DNA from: Impatiens glandulifera
Lineage: Eukaryota > Streptophyta > Magnoliopsida > Ericales > Balsaminaceae
Direction: 5' to 3'
NCBI RefSeq assembly: GCF_907164915.1
Contig: NC_061868.1
Location: 22,315,819 to 22,379,818, forward strand
Length of the DNA stretch: 64,000 nucleotides
In this document: positions 22,326 to 34,034 of the stretch, one piece after another
Layout of the letters: each line of letters starts with the position of its first letter
Position numbering within the stretch: position 1 is the first letter of the stretch
Notes under the pieces: model-generated
What the model saw: the letters and a program-made list of their open reading frames with translations, nothing else
What the model was told of the DNA's origin: nothing
Database searches by the model: none
Translations under genes and position numbers: made by a program

Positions 22326-22470
22326 AAATCGGTCTAATGACCCTCATTAGATCCAAGTCTTATAACATATTTTCTCAATACACCTGTATCAAAACTCATA
22401 AGTTATTTCATCATCATAATATCAGTGGTTAAATTATTTCAACACTTAGTCAAAATAATTTGACCCAACA

Positions 22471-22869
22471 GATACCATATACATTAAAGAAAGAAGTTGC
22501 TCATATAAACTATGGAAACTCACATGTATATCTTGTGCACACTATGTTTGTGCTATATACCATTATGGTGGAAATTTATAAGATTATATCTAGAATTGGT
22601 ATAAGAGAATAGCGTTCAAGAAGGAATATAAAAAGGTCATTAAACAATTAAATGGAGGAGAATTTGGAAACCCTAGTGTGACGGATTGCCTTTAATTTTA
22701 ACTATTAATGTTCAAAAGAGAAGGCGTAATAAAATTAAGAAATATATTTTTTATTTTTTGTTTTATATAAATATATTATTGAAAAGCATAATGATGATCA
22801 TATATTTTATTAGGATTATTTTAGCTTGTATATCACATATTTATATATATAATATTAGTTTATTATCTA
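22471..22869 (+). pseudogene. Mutator-like transposase C-terminus and 3' region (copy 2b)
   Basis: The sequence resumes at IKERSCSYKLWKLTCISCAH and AIYHYGGNL, the SWIM-type zinc finger of MuDR transposases, then reads NWYKRIAFKK and a stop region ending TVTDCL-like at about 22690. The 3' flank with TA-rich DNA follows and is cut at 22870 by a solo LTR. Confidence 0.6.
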
Positions 22870-23089
22870 TAATAGGATCGGTGCTAACAATAAAGACTGG
22901 GGTTAGGCTATTATGAGCAGCTTATAATAAACAATTCGATAGTAATCGTGTGAGGGATTAGTATCTATTTATATTATTCACAAATTCTTCGAACTCTTAA
23001 AACAGATTCAAGTGCGGAAGTGTCCGTCGGATTTTAAGCTTTGAACGACTAAAGGAAAATGGTAGATAGTAAAGAAAACCGAGAGTTTT

Positions 23090-23124
23090 ATAGATGTTCA
23101 GAGATAAAAATTATACGTCACCCC
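23090..23124 (-). promoter_or_regulatory. Conserved LTR R/U5 block (solo LTR C)
   Basis: The minus strand reads GGGTGACGTATAA, a spacer, then CTGAACATCTATAA, a diverged match to the other copies. Confidence 0.5.
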
Positions 23125-23356
23125 TTCTTCCACAACCGGAAGGATATCTACTAAATATATTGAATCGAATACAACTTATTGAACTAGCTAACACTCTATT
23201 GAACAAAATAACCTCTATTCAACTTACAATATTCTCAACAATATTCTCTCAGCTAGACAGTAATTGAATATCTTCTTTCAAGCTTGAATGATGTATGAAA
23301 TCAGTAAGAGCAAGAGTAAACTTTTGAATTCGGTAACTGGTAGATCCTTGAGCATC

Positions 23357-23364
23357 TATTTATA
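23357..23364 (-). promoter_or_regulatory. LTR TATA box (solo LTR C)
   Basis: TATAAATA on the minus strand, upstream of the R/U5 block by 233 bp. Confidence 0.55.
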
Positions 23365-23679
23365 ATAGAAGGACACCAACGATCGAATCTTCTTCGTGGA
23401 CACATGGCAAGTGTCCGTTGAAAGGTCGCTCATATTACTAGAGTACAGTAGACTATAAGTAAATGGATCATGGTTGTACTGAACTGGTAGTGTGCTGAAT
23501 ATTCTATGAAATTGTCTTGTACCGGATAAGTAGTTGTAAGAATATTCTCGTACATGACGTTCATTCATTTGATACAAATAGTTGGCTTGACAGATTGCGC
23601 GGAAATGAGTGGAGTAGGAGTAGTAGACAACTAGTTGATCGTAGTTAGATGTATGTTTTCTACAGACAGCTACTAAAGC

Positions 23680-24290
23680 AATACATTAGATGTGCTCCAT
23701 TAGACCTCGCCTAAAGGAGTTAGACGACCTCGTCTAACTACGCATCCCTTTAGACTTCGTCTAAAGGAGTTAGACAACCTCGTCTAACTACGTATCCCTT
23801 TAGTCTTCGTCTAAAGGAGTTAAACGACCACGTCTAACTATGTTTTCCTTTAGACTTCATATAAAGGAGTTAGATGACCTCGTCTAACTACGCATCCTTT
23901 TAGACTTCGTCTAAAGGAGTTCGACGACCTCGTCTAACTACGCATCCCTTTAGACTTCGTCTAAAGGAGTTAGACGACCACATCTAACTACGCATCCCTT
24001 TAGATTTCATCTAAAGGAGTTAGACAACCTCGTCTAACTACGCATCCCTTTTTAGACTTCATCTGAAGGAGTTAGACGACCTCATCTAAATACACATCCC
24101 TTTAGACTTCGTCTGAAGGAGTTAGACGACATCGTCTAACTACGCATCCCTTTCGACTTCATCTAAAGGAGTTAGACTATCACGACTAACTACGTTTCCC
24201 TTTCGACTTCGTATAAAGGAGTTAGACTACATATTCTAACTACGTGTCATGTTTATTTACTCTGATTTAGACCGCGTCTAAGTGGCATAG
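23680..24290. repeat. U3 palindrome array, ~48-bp period (solo LTR C)
   Basis: About eleven units, each with GGAGTTAGACGACCTCGTCT, the spacer TACGCATCCC and TTTAGACTTCGTCTAAA. Two different palindromes alternate within each unit. Divergence between units is a few bases. Confidence 0.92.
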
Positions 24291-24405
24291 TCTTATATAT
24301 ATGCACCTGCACAAAACAAATAAACAACAAAGCTAAATTCTATTTAAATATCTAGCTTTATTCTATTAAACATCAGCAAAATTATGTTGTTTAATGTTTC
24401 ATAGC

Positions 24406-24870
24406 TTTTGTTTTTAATTAACTCTTTTCTTTATTTTGTTTTTAATTTTTTCCAACTATCATATATTGATTTTTTTTATTTATATTTGAGGGGAAATAAT
24501 CAAATAAATTAATATAAACACAAATGAAGCATAAAACAACCTTGACAGTGATGAATCTACAATGAAATCAACTCGGTTGGAGATATTTCATTCGCATGTC
24601 ATCTCCATCTTAATACCAAAAAATATTCATGAATAAAAAGAGTAAAACAACAAGAAGACTAAATGAAATAGATCTCAGTAAATAACTATCAATTGTTTTT
24701 TATACTTAGATTTACAAATAATAGTCATAGATAAATCAATGAAACTGTAAGTTTCTAGTATTAATGATTCGTTTATAAAGATATATATAGGTTCTGAATC
24801 AAGGAAACAAAAAGAACTAGTAACAAATTTTAGTAATGTAACAAATTAAAAATATTAATAAATGAATTAT
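24406..24870 (+). mobile_element. MULE copy 2b, distal 3' module
   Basis: Matches 9690-10060 and 44500-44870 (AGGGGAAATAA, then GTGATGAATCTACAATGA and the TTGGAGAT inverted repeat). It is noncoding and runs directly into the first module of copy 3. Confidence 0.55.
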
Positions 24871-27800
24871 AAAAAAAATTAAAAATTATAAATAGATTGG
24901 AATCATACACCCACCACAAATATATATATATATAAAATTTATATTATTATATATATTCATCTTATTATAATAATTATTAAAATTTTATTATATAAATAAA
25001 TTTCTTTTTATTATAAAATAAAGTCAAATAATATTTTTATCCATATTAAGAAAATCACAAATATGTGGCCAATAAAAGTTGTGTATGCCTACTTAAAATA
25101 ATGGATACTTTTGTTATTTTTTCTTCTTTTTTAAATTTAATATATTACAACTTAAAAATGAATTGGACAATGAATAATAAATTTTTAATGAAAATATTAT
25201 AATCTTATTTTGTAATTAATTAACATCTTAAAAATGATAGTAATAGTAACAGAAATTTAATGATTTAAGTTAAAAAAATATTAATAATTTATTTGATTTA
25301 TTCTTAATTAATGACATTAAATATAGTACAAAAATTCTATTAATCTGATAAAAATATTTGTTTTCATACATGATAGTCATTAATCTGATTAAAGTTATAA
25401 ATAAATGTTTATTTCTTTACATTTTCTTTTATTATCCTTGATAATCATTTTTTACAATAAATTTTCTAACATTTTAAACAAAATTTCAAGCTTATCTTTC
25501 TAAAATCTTAACAAATTTTATTTTGGTTTTGATTAAGAGAATTTATATTTATTCTAATATTAAATATTGAAAAGATAATTTAATTTCATTATATGTAACC
25601 AAGAATAATGAGACATTTATATAAACATATTAGAAAAAATAAAAATGATTTAGATAAGAAAGTTGTATCCATAAGAGTAAGATATGTTGCTGATATGTTT
25701 AATAACCTCGACACCAGAAGAGGAATAGATGATGTTTTGCACGATAATCGATTATATATATATGAAATGACACTATGTAAATTATATGATAATATTTTAA
25801 AAAATTAAATAGAAATATAATATCAATTTAATATCTAAGTTTATAATAAAATTCAATTATAATCCAAAATTTTAAATATTTTTATATGCAGCATACTAAT
25901 ATTTTTTAATTAAACATAGACACTATATTATCACGAAGAGCTTATTTTAAACCAACACAATCACTTTTTAATCATGTTTTCAGTAAAAAAGTTACAATTT
26001 ATTTAAATAAAAATCTTAACCTTTATTTTTATCAACCTTATTTTCTTCTAAATTTCAAAATATATAAAAACCAAAATTTTGTATGACAAATCAAGTAATT
26101 TTGCAATTGATCCAATAAAGTTTTTTTTATATGTTTTTCTTAAATTTATTATGTAATGTTCACTAATAACTAATAGAACTATATCTCATTATTTCCTCTA
26201 TGTAATAGATTAGGTTGGGCTAAAAATAATTTAATTTAAAGTAAGCAAAATAGGCGCTCTATTTAGCAAAATAGGATGTCCTTGCATAACTTCCTAAAGT
26301 ATTTTCCATACTTGGATAAAAATTCAATAAATAGAAAATAGAATCTTTTTGCTATCATTTGTGAATAAAAATAAATCAAATATTTGATAGTGTGGAGTTA
26401 ATTCTTATTTCTATTTTGATTACACATATTTAAATTACTATGTTAATTTCAATAGATAAACAAATTTAATTTATTTAATTGTACTTTTAATATTTAATTC
26501 TTTACTATTTCAGTTGCTTTTAGTATGTTTTAGCTTATTTTAAAAATATAATTATTCTATATTCAAATTAATTTTATTTTGTTTGTTCAAATATAATAAT
26601 TAAAATTGAATTAATATTTTTTATAATTTTTTAAATATAGAAATTTAATTATAAATAAAATTTAATTAGGATGAATCTGAAATTAAAATGATAATTATAA
26701 TATTGTCTATAATTCAAACACATCTTAAATGATTTTCAAAAAATAAGAAATAAATTTGATACCTAAATTCTAAATAAGTACAAAAATTCAATTAAGCAAA
26801 AATAAGAATTAAAGTACAAAATTTTCATGATCAAATGAAGGTCATTAATCTTGTATGGTAACAATTTTAAGAGACGAGTCACCGATCTTTTCAAATACGA
26901 AGACTTTAATGTGTATTTTGAATAATCCTATCGTTTTTCTATGATCTAGCGTCACTTTCATACATTATTCTCCACTTCCACATAAAAAATCAAAATTGAA
27001 AAGAAAATCAAATATAACCCAAAACTTATAAAATAAATCAAAATTTCTATTAATTCTAAACATTCAAAATAAGAGTCAATTACCATTTGGAGTTCGAGCT
27101 ATATGCAGCTCTAACTATCAAAATTTTTGCCATTTGGAGATTTTTACTAAATGGACGTTAGGTCGTTTATTTTAATTGATGTGTCCATAAAATATTTTAA
27201 TTTAAATTTTACATGTCAAACACGTCATTATTTTTCCACAGGTTCTCTCTTCAACAAGACTCTTCTTATTCAATTCTTTTTTTCTTCATTAAACTGTTTC
27301 ATTGATCCATCTCCAAGAAATTATTCACCATTAACGATTCATGTATTTAAATTTTGATTTTATTTAGTTTTATATTGGTTTGATTTAGGTTTAATTTCTA
27401 TGTTCGTTAATGTCGTTTAGTTTTATTTAGGTTTAGATTAAGATATGGTTGATTTTTGTTTAGATTAAATTATATGTTTGTTTAGTTTATGTTTAGATTA
27501 AGATCTGGTTTATTTAGGATTTAGATTAGGGTTTTTCTATTTGTTCATTTTTAGATTGGTTTGAAATCTTCTCATCATCTAGAAGCTCACAAGTAATCTT
27601 GACGATTTATTTTATTATCTTTTTTAGAAAGTTATTTCTACAGAAATTATATTCTTTGTTTGAGTATATATAAAACTCCACTGAATTCTATGTGTTCAGT
27701 ATTAATTAATAGAACTATATCTCATTATTTCCTTCATGTCGAATAAATCTGGTTGTGCAAAAAATAATTTTAATTTAAAGTAAATGAATAAGTTGTGACA

Positions 27801-28534
27801 GCAGAAAATTTTAATTCCCAGTAAAATAATAAGTAAATACAACATAATAAATCTGATTGTGCTCAAAATAATTTTAATTGCAAAGTAAATAAATAATTCA
27901 AATATTTGGTAATTTGGAGTTAATTCTTATTTCTATTTTGGTTAAACATATTAAAATTCCTATGTTAATTTCAGATTCTTGTGTATCATTATAATCATTT
28001 CAGACGCATATCATTGCATATTATTGATGAGCATAGAAAAATCATGTCTTATTTATTATCTGAATTGGATTAGGTCTTATTTTATTGTCTGAATTGTTAA
28101 TCAAGATAATATTTTGCATCATGTTTATTGTAATCACAATCCAAATAGGAGAGAGTTTGAGAATTTGAATAGAATAACACAAGGAATAGTTTTCAAATAT
28201 CCACTAAAATATTTTCTGGAAATTTAAATTAATACTTTTACTTATGTATGATAATGAAAATTTTATCCACATAAAACTATTATTGATTATGAATATTTTT
28301 TATAAGTATGATTATGCACATTTTGAATAAAATATTTGAAAATTTTACTAAGGAAATACGACATATAGGAAAAATAAAGGATTTTTTAGGTGAGTTCTAA
28401 AGGCCGTCATTGTAAGAATACAATCGTTACTCCGGAGAACTCTCTCAAATTCCAGATATATAATATATTATTAAAATTCATTTGTATTAAAACTTGTAAC
28501 TTTTGTTAATTTAATATTTTATTTTTAATAATAT

Positions 28535-29777
28535 TTTGCAGATTTATTCGAGTTGTATATTATGGTAAAGAACATCTCATGCATATAAGAGACCTTTATC
28601 AATTTTGCTTTTGGGATTTAGTGGACTTTGCAGTTTCTCTCGTATATAGGGATTAAGAAAATGGAATTTTGGTATCGTCCACCAAATCATCAATTAATGA
28701 CTTTTAACAATGATCAACATTAGCTACATTTATTAAATCTATTTGAGATCTGCCTTGAAGTAAAAGATGATTCTATACTCCAAAATTATGAATTTAATCG
28801 AGTCTTCTTCCTATACCTCTACAAATTATAGAAATGAATGTTAAAAATGTGGATGTTGAATATGATGAAGAATAATAATTTGAATAAGATATGGAAATTG
28901 AGAAATGTATCGAAGATGTCCTAATTCAATGAAATCTTAAGGACCAATGCAAATAAATTTTGGTCTCTGTAAAGTATTTTATTGAGTTAAAATTTTGTAA
29001 TAGAATTTTAATCTAGGGAGATATTTTCACAAAAAACTTTTTAACAACTTTGTATGAAGGATTTAAATTGTGATGTGAGTTGTTCTTTAATGAATAAATC
29101 CAAAAGAATAGTTTTATCCGAAGTTGAATGTGACATCGAGAAAGACTTCAGTAACTTATGAAATTACTTGGAAGTACTACAATCAAGGAATAATTGTATT
29201 TTTATTCTTAAAACCATCAAAAATGAATCCACGCGTCAAACAAAGTTTCTTATAATGTATGTGTGTTTTTAGACATGTAAGAATTGTTGGAGAAACCGTT
29301 GTAGACCAAAAATTGGGGTTGATGAATATTTTTTAAAGACTGCATGTAAACATGTATGTGTGTTTTTAGACATGTAAGAATTGTTGGAGAAACCGTTGTA
29401 GACCAAAAATTGGGGTTGATGAATATTTTTTAAAGACTGCATGTAAACGGAAACTACTTTCTACTATTGGTTGAGATGAAAATGATCACATGTTCTTGAT
29501 AGTATGGGCTGTGTTGGAAGGAGAGAGTGGACCAAGTTTTGGAATGGTTTTTCAAACTTCTAATTGAGGATCTACATTTTGAAGAAGGATATAACATTAG
29601 CATCATTTCAGAAATGTAAAATGTATGTTTTTAAATTATAATTTGATTTGAATGTACAATTTGATATGTAAATTTGATCACACAATATATTTAAGAATAG
29701 TTATTAAATTATTTGATTTTATTTTGTTAGAGATTATTAAGAGTAATTATTAATTATTACCAAACGAAGAATATATA
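28535..29777 (+). pseudogene. Mutator-like transposase fragment (copy 3)
   Basis: Begins after a TTTTGCAG acceptor with a FIRVVYYG-like segment. The N-terminal region aligns with copies 2 and 4. The acidic tract is deleted at about 28950. Catalytic-core pieces follow (about 29110-29610) with a 97-bp tandem duplication. The second catalytic position reads IISE instead of IISD. The C-terminus is lost at element D. Confidence 0.55.
29255..29448. repeat. 97-bp tandem duplication in transposase
   Basis: Two near-identical units start at 29255 and 29352, each with ATGTATGTGTGTTTTTAGAC. The period is not a multiple of three. Confidence 0.92.
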
Positions 29778-29904
29778 TGTTGGGCCAAATTATTTTAACT
29801 AAGGGTCAAAGTATTCTAACTAATGTAATTTTGATGATGTGTTTGTATAAACTTAAACTATGCGGTCTAATTGTTTTTGGTGCAGGTGTATCGAAAATAT
29901 GCTA

Positions 29905-30465
29905 AATTAGACTAAGTCTAAATGAGGTTCATTAGACTTATTGGCTATTAGACGCATTAAGTTTGACGTGCAGTCTAACAGACTTAGTTAGACGTGCAGT
30001 CTAACAGATTACTTAGACGTGTATTCTAACACAGACGTAGTTAGACGTGCAGTATAAAAGACGTAGTTAAACATGCAATCTAACAGACGTAATTAGACGT
30101 GTAGTCTAACAGACGTAGTTAGACGTCCAGTCTAACAGATACGTAGTTAGACGTGCAGTCTAACAAACGTAGTTAGACGTGCAGTCTAACAGAGACATAG
30201 TTAGACGTGCAGTTTAACATATACATAGTTAGACGTGTAGTCTAACATATACGTAGTTAGACGTGCAGTCTAATAGGTACGTAGTTAGACGTGCAGTCTA
30301 ATAGACGCAGTTAGACATGCAGTTTAATAGAAGAGAGTTAGACGTGTAGTCTAACAGATCCGTAGTTAGACGTCCAGTCTAACAAACGTAGTTAGACGTG
30401 CAGTTTAACAGAAGAGAGTTAGACGTGTAGTCTAACAGAAGAAAGTTAGACATGTAGTCCCAATT
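29905..30465. repeat. U3 palindrome array, ~26-bp period (element D)
   Basis: About 18 units close to ACGTAGTTAGACGTGCAGTC followed by TAACAG. Each unit contains TTAGACGTGCAGTCTAA, a hexamer palindrome with a five-base centre. Confidence 0.93.
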
Positions 30466-30666
30466 AACTAATGTCACGTAAGCAAATATTCGTCCCACTA
30501 CTTGTTTCTTGCAGGACAATCCTAGAAGAATATTCGGCGCACTACTAGATTGGTACGGCCACAATCATGGTGCTTAGAGTTTGTTGTACCTGTGTACTAT
30601 GGAGGCGTTTCAATGGGTTCTTTCCACGTGTCATTATAGAAGATTCGACCGTTGGTACATGCTCTT

Positions 30667-30675
30667 TATATAAAG
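30667..30675 (+). promoter_or_regulatory. LTR TATA box (element D)
   Basis: TATATAAAG in CTCTTTATATAAAGATC, the strongest TATA box of the four family LTRs. Confidence 0.65.
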
Positions 30676-30931
30676 ATCTTCAAGGACAATAGAAGAAGTG
30701 TTGGACACATACGCTAACATACAAGCTGAAATTACAATCTCACGAATAGCTTTCTTGCTTTACAATGTGTACATCAAGAGAGAGATAGAATCTAAGTATT
30801 GTTTAACAAAGTGATATTCTTTAATATACAGTAAGTTGAACAGAGCCTGTTCTGTTCAACAGGTAGCTAGCCGTGCAACTGTATTTAATTCTAAGAAAAG
30901 TATAGTGAATCCTTTCGGTGGTTGGAAGAAG

Positions 30932-30968
30932 GGGTGACGTAGGAGAGTTTTTCTCTGAACATCCATAA
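30932..30968 (+). promoter_or_regulatory. Conserved LTR R/U5 block (element D)
   Basis: GGGTGACGTAGGAGAG, then TTTTTCTCTGAACATCCAT, 265 bp downstream of the TATA box. Confidence 0.6.
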
Positions 30969-31192
30969 ACAACTCTTTGTTTCATTTTTATTTTATCATC
31001 TTCTTCTTCTTTGGTTCTTAGCTTCAAACATGAGTAAACGTTTTCGAACTTGAATCGTTCAAGAGTTTGCAAGGGTTTGTGAAGAATAGAAAGTGATTTA
31101 AATCCCTAACTGTATTTCTATAAAATTGTTTATTCGTAGTCGTCATCAATAGCCAGACCCCTGTCTCTATTGGTGTCGTCGATCCTATCAAT

Positions 31193-31204
31193 TGGTATAA
31201 GAGC
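31193..31204 (+). other. Primer binding site, one mismatch (element D)
   Basis: TGGTATAAGAGC, differing from the TGGTATCAGAGC of A and B at one position. Confidence 0.8.
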
Positions 31205-31240
31205 TCTGTTTTCTATTCTCAAGCATCAAGAACCTGAATC

Positions 31241-32450
31241 ATGTCTATCATCAACGAGATCCCTCTTCTTTCGAAATATAACTGCAATTATTGGATGATG
31301 AGAATGCAAGCTCACTTGGCTGCTCTTGATTGCGATATATGGAGTGTCATTACCGATGGTCCCATAAAGATTTCGAAGCCAAGATGTGAGTGGACAACTG
31401 AAGATAAGATGACCAACAATATGGACAATGCGGCCAAAAATATTTTGTATCAATCAATCAACATGAACATATTCTACGAGATCAAATCATGATCCTCGGC
31501 TAAAGAAATTTGGGAGAAGCTGATTCAGATCTATGGTCGAAACGTTCAAGCCAAGAAGAATCAGAAGGACCAGAAAATTTTCATGTGTGTTGAAAACAAA
31601 TCCAAATGGGCCAACAACGACTTAGACGAGTCTCTTATTGAATAGGATACTGAAACCGTAAAGTGCCTAATGGCAGATGATCAATCCAAGGTAAATGATA
31701 CTTCTCTACCATAATTTACCAACGAAGAGTTAACTATTACACTCAATGACATGACCATTGAATACAAGAAGTTATCAGATTTCATTTATGAAATGAAAGT
31801 AAAATATGAGGCAAATAGTTCTTCTTCACACAAAACTTCTAAATCAAATGTTTTTGAAAATAAAGTAGTAGAGATCTCATCCGAAAATGAGATGCTCAAG
31901 GAACAGATTTAAACTCTTTCTTCTGAAAACAAAAGGTTAAACTATGTTGTTAGTGCTTGGACAAGGTTTGGAGAAGCAATCAAATATCAGATTAGTCTAT
32001 TGAAACCTACTGGATCAAGATCCGGTTTAGGATTTGATGGCAATGACCCAAACTAATCAAACAAAAAGTCAAACTAAGCAATTGACAAGCTTAAGCCAAT
32101 AAGTTTTGTCAAAGGGAATGTGACTGATATTTAATATGATCCAATTCATGAAGAGGTAACTTTGAAAAATGAAATAACTTATGTTCCGCCGACTGTTAGC
32201 TGGCTGAAAAATAAGTTAGATGCAGCCAGCAAGTCAGACAATCTAAAACCTGACTTAAAGTCAAGGAGTTTTAAAAAAAATCATCTTCAAGACTAAGGGA
32301 TTAGTGTCTAGAAGGAAGGCGTCTTCTATGTCAAAATCATACACATTAATCACAACACAAAATGGGAAATCCATCAAAACATCTCAAATGTGGATTCCTA
32401 AGGGACTGATTGACCGAGGACCCAATTGAATGTGGGTACATGTGAGTGAT
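31241..32450 (+). pseudogene. gag: Copia gag, element D, with internal deletion
   Basis: MSIINEIPLLSKYNCNYWMM starts the UBN2-type region, followed by DIWSVITDGPIKI, open to 31492. Reading continues past the stop as EIWEKLIQIYGRNVQAKK, and the next readable segment is KCLMADDQSKV. The whole central gag, including the CCHC zinc knuckle present in B, is missing near 31550. The C-terminal half is recognisable: ITLNDMTIEYKKL, NVFENKVVEISSENEMLKEQ, VSAWTRFGEAIKYQISLLKP, SRSGLGFDGNDPN, YVPPTVSWLKNKLD, up to the WIPKG-like end near 32400. Several stop codons interrupt it. Without the knuckle the product could hardly package RNA on its own (inference from the family). Confidence 0.75.
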
Positions 32451-33373
32451 GGCCTAGAGGAATCTGTATGGTATCTTGATAGCGGATGTTCAGACATATA
32501 ACAGGAAACAGATGACTTCTTACTGATATAACAGATTGCTCTAGACCTAAGATCACATTCGGTGACAACAAGAAGGGTAAGACCATGGGTAAGGGTAAGA
32601 TTATCCATGGTAATCTAAACATTAATGACGTGTTACTTGTTGACAATCTGTGCTATAACCTTATCAGTATTAGTCAATTATGTGATAATGGTCTGTTAGT
32701 TGATTTTCAAACTCATGCATGCCTAGTTAAGGATCAACATGGTAATACTTTATTAACTAGTAGTAGAGTAGGAAATTCATATAAAAATGACCATAAATGG
32801 TTAAGGCATAAAAGGTTAAACCATCTAAATTTCAAAACAATCAACAACATGTGTTCTAATAACTTAGTATTCGGTTTGCCTAAACTACAGTTTTCAAAGG
32901 ACAAGGTATGTTCTGCTTGCCAGTTAGGCAAACAGGGCAGATCATCGTTCAAAAGTAAAGGGAAATCTTAATCCAGGCACTTCTTAGAACTGTTACACAT
33001 GAATCTGTTTGGTCCAATTCTTGTAAGGAGCCTAAGAGGAATGAGATTCACTCTTATTTTTATTAATGATTTCTCACGATTCACATGGGTAGCATTTTTA
33101 CCATCACAGGATAAAACTGCTGAAAATTTGATTAGAATCTTTAAAAGAATTCAAAATCATAAATCTTTGAATATTGTTTGTATTAGAAGTGATCATGGCA
33201 CTAAATTCACAAACATATACCTTTCTTCTTATCTCGAGAAATCTGGGATTAGGCACGAGTTGTCTAGTGTCAGAACTCCACAGCAGAATGGCATTGCTGA
33301 AAGAAGAGTGAGGACTCTAAAGGAAGCAGCGAGATCTATGCTAGCCGAATCAGACGTACCTCAGAGGTTCTAG
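32450..33373 (+). pseudogene. pol: Copia protease end, GAG-pre-integrase and integrase core, element D
   Basis: The protease motif WYLDSGCS is at about 32468-32491, followed by a 1-bp frameshift. The next open piece (32585-32971) covers IINGNLNINDVLLVD-like sequence (written GKIIHGNLNINDVLLVDNL), LISISQLCDNG, and the integrase zinc-binding pattern H..RLNH...CSACQLGK. The integrase core (32999-33373) reads MNLFGP, where the usual DLFGP supplies the first catalytic Asp, so Asp is replaced by Asn (codon 33002-33004). The other residues are intact: D65 in SDHGTKF and E101 in QQNGIAERR, spaced DD35E. A stop at 33371-33373 ends the ORF; reading continues in frame with AEAINTTCYTQNR. This element is therefore unlikely to integrate by its own enzyme. 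Confidence 0.85.
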
Positions 33374-34034
33374 GCAGAAGCAATTAACACTACTTGCTAC
33401 ACACAAAATCGGTCAATAATTAACAATCGTTTTGATAGAATTCCCTATGAACTGTATTACGGGAGAATTTCAACAATTTTGTACTTCAAAGTATTTGGGT
33501 GTAAATGTTTTATCCATAATAATGGAAAGATTTATTTGACGGATTTTGATGCTAAAGAAGATGCTTGATTCATGTTGGGATATTCCTCATTAAATAAGCC
33601 TTACAGAGTATATAACAACAAAACTCAAACTGTTGAGGAATCCATTCATGTTGTCTTTGATGAGTCCGTTGAGAGTAACTCCATTGATCCTATCGACCTT
33701 GCTAACAGATTAGAAGCGACGAGTCTTGAGTCTGTAAGTGAGGATGAAGCTCTAGATAAACAGATTTCGGTGTCTAACCCTGTGGCTGATCCGGTTGAAA
33801 TTCAACCAGACGTAAACTCATATTCAACAAAATGTTGAGAGTTCGGATGTCGCGGAGTCACCTGTACATATGACCAATCCCTTTGGTTCCAACTTCATAT
33901 GGAACAAGAATCATCCATCATAATTGATCATCGGGAATCCTAATTCTCCTCGTAGGACTAAACGTCAATTGATGGGTGATAAGGCCAATTCTACCTTTAT
34001 TTTTTAAATTGAACCCAAGAAAATTGGTGAAGTA
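33374..34034 (+). pseudogene. pol: Copia integrase C-terminal region and linker, element D
   Basis: Reads AEAINTTCYTQNRS, PYELYYG and FKVFGCKCFIHNN, the usual end of the copia integrase region. A TGA interrupts at about 33566. The piece at 33572-33838 reads MLGYSSLNKPYRVYNNKTQT and then an acidic linker (SVEEDEAL-like, written ESVSEDEALDKQ). The linker continues with frame changes until RT. Confidence 0.7.

Larger units (their letters stand above)
16126..22470 (-). mobile_element. Ty1/copia element B, pol-less, gag + aORF, 3'-truncated
   Basis: On the minus strand: a complete 5' LTR (22470-20468), primer site (20465-20454), gag (20422 to about 18365, with a LINE insertion), spacer with palindromes (18120-17775), TATA-like site (17531-17543) and aORF (17437 to 16126, truncated where MULE DNA resumes). 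Like A it lacks pol, and gag homology with D ends at the same GGGTACC point. Both flanks are MULE sequence, but a MULE segment is missing between them, so the insertion was followed by deletion. Confidence 0.8.
20468..22470 (-). repeat. 5' LTR of element B, complete, 2.0 kb
   Basis: Minus-strand ends are TGTTGGGTCAAATT (22470) and CTTATCA (20468). It holds the conserved R/U5 block at 20691-20723, a weak TATA-like GTATTTAAC at 21000-21008 and a palindrome array of about 1 kb. It is about 600 bp longer than the D LTR, almost all from array expansion. Confidence 0.85.
22870..24405 (-). repeat. Solo LTR C of the element A/B/D family
   Basis: On the minus strand it ends GATCCTATTA at 22870 and holds the R/U5 block (23090-23124), a TATA box TATAAATA (23357-23364) and a palindrome array (23680-24290). 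MULE 3' DNA lies on both sides, interrupted at AGTTTATTATCT. No primer site or gag adjoins it. The right boundary (its 5' end) is blurred and lacks a clear TGTTGGG. Confidence 0.75.
24871..29777 (+). mobile_element. MULE copy 3, cut by element D
   Basis: All 5' modules are present: the GTCAAATAATATTTTT region (25020), ATAATGAGACATTTATATAA (25605), a module at 26100-26760, and the leader (26810-27360) with CCATTTGGAG words and a CT-rich stretch. An intron-like stretch (27360-28535) and the transposase follow. Element D starts at 29778 within a sequence that matches ACCAAATACAGAGCATATAT of copy 2. Confidence 0.6.
29778..31190 (+). repeat. 5' LTR of element D, complete, 1.4 kb
   Basis: Starts TGTTGGGCCAAATTATTTT and ends GATCCTATCA. 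U3 array 29905-30465, TATA box 30667-30675, R/U5 block 30932-30968. It is followed by AT and the primer site. Confidence 0.88.

Noticed and set aside
23680..24290. Regular direct repeats resembling a CRISPR array
   Set aside because: The host DNA is a plant genome and the spacers are themselves repeats. The array lies within a retrotransposon LTR, and units diverge gradually as in minisatellites.
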